A DNA stretch of 26,429 nucleotides, taken from the NCBI GenBank assembly GCA_000442015.1, contig KE560917.1, positions 1-26,429 on the forward strand, in the 5' to 3' direction. Position numbers and translations under genes: made by a program. Position 1 is the stretch's first letter, and each line of letters opens with the position of its first letter. The notes under the pieces are model-generated. The model was not told the origin of the DNA. It made no database searches and was given only the letters and a program-made list of their open reading frames with translations. Shown here piece after piece: positions 18,286 through 26,429 of the stretch. This DNA comes from Rozella allomycis CSF55 (lineage: Eukaryota > Rozellomycota).

Positions 18286-18350
18286 GTACGAAAAAAATTG
18301 CGTTTCTTCCTTTTCGGAAGTTTCAACTACACATATAATAATTAAAATAT

Positions 18351-19565
18351 TTATTCTATTAATATTATAACGAACAATATCAAACAGAAAAAGTTAATGG
18401 TATAGTCCGGGCTAAACGAATTAGAGTAACTCGTAGTACTACCTCCTTCATTACTTGGAACAGATTGTTTTGGTTGGACAATGGTGCTTATTGTATCACC
18501 TTTATTATATTTTGTAATGATATCATTCATCACAATTTCAATCATCCTAACAGTGGTTTCATTAAATCCCTGCATCTTTATCCATTCCATTGGCAAAGGC
18601 TTGGGAGCTTTGATTTCCCTGTCAGACCTTGCTTGGAAAGATCTACCGGCTTGCCTTGGTACATATACTACACATTGCAATGCAACATCAAATTCATTGG
18701 AAACTGGAGTTCCCCATGGAGAAAGAAGATCAGTTGGTTGAACAGCCATATTGTTAAGCATACCATCATATTGATTAGGCCTATTTGATGCAGTTTGCCT
18801 ATCATGCCATATTTTGTCAATAAATGCATGATGTAAGTAGAAAGCAGGATCATTTGGACTGTACATAAAGGCCATGTCACCACCTATCATGTTATGGACA
18901 TACCCATGTGCCACTTCTAAGAAACATCTGAAAGTATCGAAAGGGCTTCCGGGACGTCTACAAGAATCTTCTACGGAAGAGGAAAAGAATCCTTCAGGGA
19001 TTGGATAATTGTTAATCAAGGCTTCATAGACAATAGATGGCATAACGCCACCTGAATTTAATGCTCTTGAAAGACAATGGGTATTTGGAGTTTGCACAGG
19101 CCATTCGCATGTAGATGGGTTCAAGTTAAAACCGAGAATTGCATTTGAAAATACAATGGAACGCTCTGGTGCTTCAGATTCCGCGCTTGAATCCTGTCCA
19201 TACAAAGAGTGAATAATTGTTACCCAATAAGGCAAAGCTATTCCAGGAGTAATTTTGCGAAGCTCATTTTCCAAAAGATATAGAAAGTGACGGTGCCATG
19301 GAAGAAATTGTGGATTGCTATGTTAAAGACCGAGTATGAATTACTTGTGTGCAATATTGGCATTCTCAACATGAATACGAGAGAATGTATGCCAACCACT
19401 ACCAGAATTGGATAATTGATGAAAACGAACCATTGTATTACGAAAGATGGCAAGCTCGTCATCAGTAAGGTCGTGAATTTCTTTTCTTTCACGAATACCA
19501 TCTGTGCATTGTGTAAACCCTACCGTAATAAACGATATAGCTAAAAGTATTATGAAAGCTTTCAT
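18351..19565 (-). CDS. Secreted, probably membrane-anchored tyrosinase
   Basis: A 27-nt intron (19344-19318) between the His-rich copper-site codons joins two frames into 395 residues. There is a signal peptide (MKAFIILLAISFITVGFTQC). The CuA site has RIH, IAH and FLPWHRHFLYLLE; the CuB site has LEVAHGYVHNMIGG and DPAFYLHHAFIDKIWHDRQ. All six copper His and the conserved Trp/Arg are present, so it should be an active type-3 copper phenol oxidase or catechol oxidase. After the catalytic domain a Ser/Thr-rich linker ends in a hydrophobic tail (INFFCLILFVIILIE) at the very C-terminus, which fits a GPI signal or a tail anchor. Melanin or cell-wall cross-linking is a likely role for a secreted fungal enzyme, but this is inference. 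AATAAA overlaps the stop. Confidence 0.92.
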
Positions 19566-19761
19566 GACACGAGTGACAAGTGCAAGTCGGAGACAGGGGT
19601 ACAGTTAAAACTCAGAAAACATTGAATACAGAAAATTTGTGGCAAATTTCACATTTTATTTATGAAGTAATCTAAACGCGCATAATGTTATTTCTATGTA
19701 GATTTACGTACATTATCGGCAATTTTCAGAATTGCAATTGCGAATTTGCGATTTTTATTTA

Positions 19762-20786
19762 ATGTCGGAATTATCCCAAAATCACGCTCCCCGACCCCAT
19801 GACCTAGAAACTTCTCTAAGAATATTACTCTCCGGAGGAATTGCAGGATGTTTCGCGAAAACGGCGATAGGTCCATTAGATCGCGTCAAAATTCTGTTTC
19901 AAACAAGCAACCCGCACTACAAGCATCATTCAGGTATATAAATAGGCATTAGCTTAAAAGGAACATTTTCTGGTGTTTTTAAAGTTGCTAGAGATATTTA
20001 TTGCACACAAGGGCTTAAAGGATTGTTTAGAGGACATTCAGTTATGATTATAAGGATATTTCCTTATTCAGCTACAAATTACCTTGCTTATGAACAATTT
20101 AAGAAACTTTTGTATAATACAGAAAGGCCCTCAGTCTTCAGGAGAATTTTGGCCGGCTCAATGGCGGGTATTTTATATATGAAACAAGTTATAAAGGCGC
20201 TTGTGCGGTTAGTATTACTTACCCTCTAGATACTTTACGTGCAAGAATGGCATCACAAGTGAAGGCTCACGAGATTCTTCCATTGCATTCACTAATTCGA
20301 AAAATGGCAACTGAAAATCGTTATCCCTGGTCTTCATTTTACAAAGGATTCTTACCATCTCTCTATGGTATACTTCCTTACGCTGGTGTATCATTTTTTA
20401 CTTACGAAACATTCAAGAACTTGCTCAAGGGACCAGGAAATGATTTCCCTGTACATAAAAGATTATTCTGTGGCATGATTGCAGGCTCCGTAGCTCAAAC
20501 TGCATCTTATCCTTTAGATGTCGTGAGAAGAAGGCTTCAAATGCAGGGCATCACCAGCCATTTGCCAAACTACATCAGTACCTTCCATGCGATTAGAACC
20601 ATTATTCAAACAGAAGGAATTAGAGGTCTATACGTTGGTTTATCTGTAAATTATATCAAGGTTGGTCCAGCAACGGGTATATCGTTCGCTGTGTACGAAT
20701 CAGTGAAAAAATATTTACTTCCAAACATTGAATCTAAAAATTTTCATCGTTATTTTTATTTTTTAATTGCAGTTAGGATAGCTTGA
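19762..20786 (+). CDS. LEU5: LEU5/SLC25A42-like mitochondrial carrier (probable CoA transport)
   Basis: Introns 19934-19960 (27 nt) and 20168-20196 (29 nt) restore 322 residues with three mitochondrial carrier repeats. Each carries the P-x-D/E-x-x-K/R signature: GPLDRVK (repeat 1), YPLDTLRAR (repeat 2), YPLDVVRRR (repeat 3). Repeat 1 continues ILFQTSNPHY, which is characteristic of LEU5/SLC25A16/SLC25A42 carriers for coenzyme A or related adenine nucleotides. RIFPYSATNYLAYEQFK and GILPYAGVSFFTYE follow the family. The upstream TTG-started extension is not used; the ATG is at 19762. Its 3' coding end overlaps that of the convergent ATP synthase delta gene by about 31 bp. Substrate is by homology only. 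Confidence 0.9.
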
Positions 20787-21255
20787 GCTACTTCCAATTC
20801 AATTTCCCCTTCGCCAACTTCTATATCATTTTTTGAATTCTTAACTTTAATTTCAGCATCAGCACGTAATTTTTCAGCCTTTGACGCATCAAAATCATCC
20901 AATTTAAAGGCTTCAATTGCATTTATATCCAGAGTATTATCAGAATTAACAGCAGCAAAACCGCCACTAACTTAACAATATCGACATCTGTGCTTTACCA
21001 AAATATTGACTTGATTGATTATCCGAAACAAGCTCCAATACACCTGGCTTCAATTGAAACAGTGTCGGGACATGATGTGCTAAAATACCCACAGACCCTG
21101 TTGATGCCATCATGTTGACCTGGTTAAGCAAGCTATCTTTAAGGATAACCTTTTATTACAAAATTTGACTAAATTACTTGATGAGGGCAAGTAAAAGTGA
21201 CTTTTAGCTTTTCACCAACCTGATTTGCAAAGAAACGCTTAGCAATTCGATTCAT
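20756..21255 (-). CDS. ATP16: Mitochondrial ATP synthase F1 delta subunit (ATP5D/ATP16)
   Basis: Two introns (21177-21150 and 20998-20971, both 28 nt) give 147 residues. The order of motifs is that of the F1 delta (bacterial epsilon) subunit: a beta-sandwich with LKVTFTCPHQ, VNMMASTGSVGILAHHVPT and LKPGVLEL, then YFVSGGFAAVN, and a helical C-terminal hairpin (LDDFDAS...AEKLRADAEI...EVAQAILTAI). It forms part of the central rotor stalk of Complex V. The presequence is short (MNRIAKRFFANQ) and basic. It is convergent with the carrier gene. This gene shows that the organism keeps oxidative ATP synthesis, unlike Microsporidia. AATAAA overlaps the stop. Confidence 0.92.
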
Positions 21256-21495
21256 GACCAGGGTTTGTAGACGCTATGGGTAAGATTGTGCTTGATTATC
21301 CAAGTTGTTTAGAGTACCAACATATTAAGGAATCTAATACTCTACTCATTAATGACACAATTTGTCGAATGATAAAATCTAAAAACCATTAAAATAAATA
21401 GCTTCATTCCTTTAATATAAATTATTAATTTATTTCTCACGAATTTGGGGTTGTGTAAAGTTCCATTTTTCCACCTTGGATATTTGTTGAAATTC
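21256..21495. promoter_or_regulatory. Divergent spacer between ATP synthase delta and PRP4
   Basis: The 240 bp between the two divergent starts must hold both promoters. It is AT-rich near the PRP4 side. I see no clear TATA box or repeated element. Confidence 0.4.
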
Positions 21496-23189
<1,694 letters not shown>

Positions 23190-23229
23190 AATAAATTAAA
23201 AGTTTTTTGGATCTATATTCTGTATTTTC

Positions 23230-23230
23230 N
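23230..23230. other. Single-N assembly join at the 5' end of the second 7TM gene
   Basis: No duplicated flanks are visible here, unlike the other three N positions. The join cuts the 7TM gene near its start, and some sequence between the PRP4 stop and TM1 may be missing. Confidence 0.7.
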
Positions 23231-24165
23231 GCCGCCAATCTTTTCGTAGGTTTATTTTTGCTCTTCCATACTTTCTCAGCATTCTGCAGTCTAGCAACTT
23301 TTATTTACAGAATAAAAGGCCAAGACAGCACAAAACCAAGCAAAATGTCTGGAACGATCTTCGGCGTTCTCTTCTTCCCTTTTCATTTGGCGTTCCTGGT
23401 TCTTTACACCGTGGAAGTTTATAATGATGATTCGGTTTGTGTTTACTGGTCTCTTATTCGATACATTGTTATTAATGCCTTTCTATCCATGATTGTATTG
23501 GCTGGCGCCCTATTCTGCATGCATCCGGTGTGCGCCATTATTCCTGAACACAGCTCTCTTATTCTCAAGTTATTTGATTTTTACACAAAGAACACTTTCA
23601 AAATTCTTGGACTAGGATTTCTTGTTACCATTATCACCATGGCCCTAGCATTTGTCGACAACAATCTTTACATCGTTTCGCATGTCTGGTATATGATTAG
23701 TTCATTTTGGGCACTGACTTGTTTCTATCCAGCTTTCTTTTCACTACTTGCAGCACTTCATCTGGAAACCAGAAACGCGTTGCTCATGAGAGGTACAAGC
23801 CCACAATCCAAAGGACCAACACCCCGGGAAGCTCTCAAAAGGTTACTCATCATCTCATCCATGACTTGCATAATTCTAACATTGTCATTCTTAATGTACT
23901 TGGATCCTTATGCAACACCCTCTTGCCTAAAGCTTACAGTGATTGGTCTTTCTTCATCCCATATCTTTGGATTACCTGGTTCTATATTTGGGTTATCCAT
24001 GTTTTTAACAAGAGAGAACAAGGTAATTTATATTTTACGTGATGATAGGATTATCTTTTGGCCAAATTAGGATTTAAAGATACTCAGTATAGCACAGTTG
24101 GTCGATCAACTAACGCAAAAATGAGCGCTACGTTGTCGCAAAATGTAAAGACTGGAAATAAATAA
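23231..24165 (+). CDS. Second seven-transmembrane protein, 5' end lost at an assembly join
   Basis: The frame is open from the N at 23230 with no in-frame ATG before it, so the start lies in the gap. A 26-nt intron (24023-24048) then adds a 38-residue cytoplasmic tail (DYLLAKLGF...KTGNK) and stop. Seven hydrophobic helices are visible: AANLFVGLFLLFHTFSAF, GVLFFPFHLAFLVLY, WSLIRYIVINAFLSMIVLAG, ILGLGFLVTIITMALAF, HVWYMISSFWALTCF, LKRLLIISSMTCIILTLSF and IGLSSSHIFGLPGSIFGLSMF. That is the layout of a GPCR-like receptor, but I recognise no subfamily motif and it differs from the receptor at 10522-11769. The Ser/Thr-rich tail could be a kinase target. AATAAA overlaps the stop. Confidence 0.7.
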
Positions 24166-24222
24166 CTAGCCCCAAAGTATTAATATGTTTATTACAAATT
24201 CTATTCGACTATTTTATCTAAA

Positions 24223-25345
24223 TTAAAATGATGTCATTCTTTGGATTGGTTTATGCTCGTCAGTCCTAGTCTTGGTACTTGGTATTTGTGGCCGTTTAAT
24301 AGGTTCACACTTTAGAAGCAAATCTACTAATTGCATAATTCCAATAGGCTTTGCGACATAGTATGCTATTATCATAGTTCAAAAACACAACTACCCATTC
24401 CAAGCTTCATACATTGTAAAGATTCTTCTGTAGATTCTGATCCAGTAACAGCAATAATAGTCGGCTGCTCATTTTTACTCAATTTTAAATGGATTTGTTT
24501 AGTTGTTTCTAGTCCACCCATTTCTTATGATAATGGCTAAAATTTGATACCTGGCATGTTCAAGTCCATTAAAATAACGCTACGTCAGATATTGGCTAAA
24601 TTGTTACTCGTATCGTTTTCCGATTGAAAAGAGGTCCAGTACTTCCACTCCATTGCCGGCCAAATCACATGAATATCCAATCTTCTATTTCTGATAATAT
24701 GTAATTACTGTAGAAAGCTGCTTAGATAGTGCTTTTTGTACAACTGAGTAAGACTAGCATAATTGATTTACCAATGTTATCATCAACAACCAGAATTCTT
24801 AGCGGATGCGTTTCTCCCATATTCTTTAATTCATCCGTTATTTTATTGCTACCGGCATTAGAGGCGACGCTGAGTATTGATTTCGTTGGCTTAACCTTTA
24901 CAAGGGAAGGCAAGGACGAAGCAGGAGAGCCGCCTTCGCTTATTTTATCATCCAGCCAATTAGGCTCCTCTACTGATAGCTTTAGTATGCTCGTGGACTG
25001 CGTGTTTATTATATTTTCAGATCTTGAAACGTTTGCCGATTGCGTGTTGGACGATAAGAGACTTTTCACTCGTAAATTCATCAGTGGGCCGGCGGATGAA
25101 GTACTTTCCTTCATGACGCGAAATGTATCGTTTGTTTTATTCTTTTCTCTTTCAAGCAAACCACCTGATGAGTGTGAGCTATCTGGCTCTTGTTCATCTA
25201 TTAAAGGGTCGTTGTCATCTATTATTTTGAAAAAGGAGCGAGGCTGATCTTCCTTTACTTGTTTTTCCTTTTCCTTCATCCGAAGAGATCCCCAAGAAAG
25301 CTTTTTGACTTTATCATTACTTTCTTCTTGATAAATCGTTTCCAT
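24223..25345 (-). CDS. Response regulator with C-terminal receiver domain (Ssk1-like?), six exons
   Basis: Five introns (24771-24744, 24708-24685, 24607-24580, 24550-24524, 24394-24366; 24-29 nt) join the receiver exons to a 328-residue product. The first about 180 residues are Ser-rich, charged and probably disordered. The receiver (about 183-310) has PLRILVVDDN (acidic pocket), VILMDLNMPEMGGLE with the phosphoacceptor Asp, AVTGSE with the conserved Thr, and YYVAKPI with the conserved Lys. A short basic tail follows. No HSF or other DNA-binding domain is seen, so it resembles Ssk1/Mcs4-like regulators rather than Skn7. A partner hybrid kinase and phosphotransfer protein must be elsewhere. 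Subfamily is inference. The convergent second 7TM gene ends 57 bp away. Confidence 0.88.
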
Positions 25346-25585
25346 ATTGTAGATTTAATGTCGGAATATTCTAACAATCGCTATATTTAGAAATACAGAT
25401 ACTCGGGGATTTGTGCAGCATTGTTTAGTTATCATTTATGATGAAGGACTTGTTATAAAATTATAAAATTGATTTGGTATTGAATTTCAATTAGTTTTCC
25501 ATTGCGAATTTACAAAGTCCATAAAGATGAGCTATATATAGATGTTGGTAACAATATATTCTTGTGTCCATAATAATGATAATAT
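25346..25585. other. AT-rich spacer
   Basis: About 240 bp between the start of the response-regulator gene and the stop of the coiled-coil gene (both minus strand). I see no ORF, RNA structure or repeat of note; it probably holds the response-regulator promoter and the 3' end of the coiled-coil gene. Confidence 0.5.
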
Positions 25586-25882
25586 CTATTTTTTACCTTT
25601 CTTCTTTTTCCCTCTTGGCTGTACATTTAATGTGTTTATGTTAGTAGATTTTTGAATCTGTTTTTGAATGTTGACGTATGAGAGATTGTCTTTGTCCAAG
25701 ACTCAAATTTCATGGAGCTCGACTCCTTTGTTAATTTCTCTACCTTCCAATGACATAACCTTTTCTTGCAGAGGATTTGATTTATTTAAAAACTTTTCAT
25801 ACTCTTTTGAGAAATGCGAAAGTTTTTTTCGAGTTACTCTAAACTCTTTTGATAGATTTATTAGAGTGGAGAGATCATCCAT
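25586..25882 (-). CDS. Small coiled-coil, Lys-rich hypothetical protein (start uncertain)
   Basis: The first in-frame ATG is at 25882 (MDDLSTLINLS), but the frame stays open upstream to a TAA at 25970-25972 with plausible residues (HTILKLNFDNVQQLV), so an upstream exon is likely. The body is a charged heptad-like helix (SKEFRVTRKKLSHFSKEYEK). A TGA at 25703-25705 is in frame; a 42-nt GT...AG intron (25743-25702) would remove it and keep the frame, or it may be a sequence error. The C-terminus is Lys/Gly-rich (RGKKKKGKK). I recognise no family. Coding is supported by composition on both sides of the TGA. Confidence 0.45.
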
Positions 25883-26042
25883 AAAGATTTTGAAAGTAAC
25901 CAATTGCTGTACATTATCAAAATTTAGTTTTAATATGGTGTGAGTAGAATTTGCACCTTCCTGCCTGCTTTAACAAAGAGTCCAATTTTCTAGCATCTCG
26001 TCACCAACAAAAAATGGAAATTTCTCAAAAACAGAAGGAAAA

Positions 26043-26429
26043 ATGTCATTCAAAAATCCGCAACAGCAACCGTTTTCCTCAGCATCCACCTCTTCTCTTC
26101 TTGTTTGGTATCTGCTCTTGGACTCTGTTACTGGGGAGCCGTACAAGGGAACTACTGTCTCGTCCATTTTACGCTCTTCTCTCGTTGTTCCTATCATCGA
26201 CCTTTTTCGAGACGCTGTCCGTTTAAAGAACTCCTCCATTCTCACTGGCATTGCTTCATCTCAACTCCTCGTCTTGAAGAACAAGGCCTCCTTCGACAAG
26301 AGAAACGATGAAGAAAAGGAAGAACCGCTGGAAGAAGATGCGCTGATCGGCGGCCTTGGAGAAACGGAAGACGAATCCCTAGTTGTCGTCGTTCCGTCGT
26401 CAATCCTGCCATCCCAACCACAACCTTCA
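26043..26429 (+). CDS. Crinkler (CRN)-type effector, N-terminal domain, cut by window end
   Basis: The ORF opens at ATG 26043 and is open to the window end (129 codons seen). After a short Gln/Ser-rich start the sequence has a hydrophobic strand (LLVWYLLLDSVTGEPY), an ILxSSLVV...IIDLFRDAVRLKNSSIL helix block and the DLV-like segment QLLVLKNKASFD, then EDALIGGLGE and SLVVVVPSS. This ubiquitin-like pattern is the header domain of Crinkler proteins, known from oomycetes, chytrids, Rhizophagus and Rozella, where it precedes a variable toxic or nuclease-like C-terminal domain. The C-terminal domain lies outside the window. The region is visibly richer in G+C than its neighbours. An antisense ORF over the same bases looks like a shadow. 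Confidence 0.75.
   Translation, partial: MSFKNPQQQPFSSASTSSLLVWYLLLDSVTGEPYKGTTVSSILRSSLVVPIIDLFRDAVRLKNSSILTGIASSQLLVLKNKASFDKRNDEEKEEPLEEDALIGGLGETEDESLVVVVPSSILPSQPQPS

Noticed and set aside
24331-24540. Plus-strand ORF of 69 codons
   Set aside because: It is antisense to the receiver-domain exons, which are strongly conserved.
25703-25705. True stop codon of the coiled-coil gene
   Set aside because: The frame continues with a convincing Lys-rich tail after it and a 42-nt intron can remove it; still uncertain.
25970-26251. Minus-strand 93-codon ORF
   Set aside because: It lies antisense to the Crinkler-like frame, which has recognisable domain motifs; basic, low-information composition fits a shadow.

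Overview
The window looks nuclear and eukaryotic. It is AT-rich and very compact, with about 23 protein genes in 26.4 kb, no intergenic stretch above 300 bp, and no tRNA, rRNA, CRISPR or mobile element that I can see. About 42 introns can be inferred by restoring conserved protein families across reading-frame breaks. Most are only 26-29 nt (range about 23-51 nt, GT...AG). The gene set fits an early-diverging fungus or fungus-like opisthokont with working mitochondria: ARB1/ABCF2, BYE1 (PHD-TFIIS-SPOC), a Pex30-like dysferlin-domain protein, a LEU5-like carrier, ATP synthase delta, KGD4, PRP4 kinase and a fungal-type response regulator. Small size, tiny introns and a Crinkler-type effector at the right edge make a Rozella/aphelid-like parasite my best guess. 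That assignment is inference.

Layout. 1-5.0 kb: two tandem paralogous small secreted proteins (+), a small unknown ORF (-), the zinc-metallochaperone GTPase ZNG1 with six introns (+), and a large type I membrane protein of unknown family (+). 5.1-10.4 kb (+): BYE1-like transcription regulator, a degenerate C1 domain + membrane + dysferlin-domain protein, and ARB1/ABCF2. 10.5-16.9 kb: a GPCR-like 7TM receptor (-), a SET-domain methyltransferase (+), an ICMT-like methyltransferase (-), mitochondrial KGD4 (+), a possible XPF-like protein (-) and a VanZ-like membrane protein (-). 16.9-21.3 kb: HemW/RSAD1-type radical SAM protein (-), a membrane-anchored tyrosinase (-), a LEU5-like mitochondrial carrier (+) and ATP synthase delta (-). 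21.5-26.4 kb: PRP4 kinase (+), a second 7TM protein (+), a response regulator (-), a small coiled-coil protein (-) and a Crinkler-like effector cut by the window end (+).

The genes form no bacterial-style operon. Some themes recur: mitochondrial metabolism (carrier, ATP5D, KGD4, HemW), signalling (two 7TM proteins, a receiver-domain regulator, ICMT, a C1 domain) and secreted or surface proteins (tandem secreted pair, type I protein, tyrosinase, Crinkler). Four single-N characters mark contig joins. At three of them the sequence on both sides is duplicated with a few differences. I read these as unmerged overlaps, so three genes look broken or duplicated when they probably are not. A poly(A)-like AATAAA lies in or beside the stop codon of most genes.
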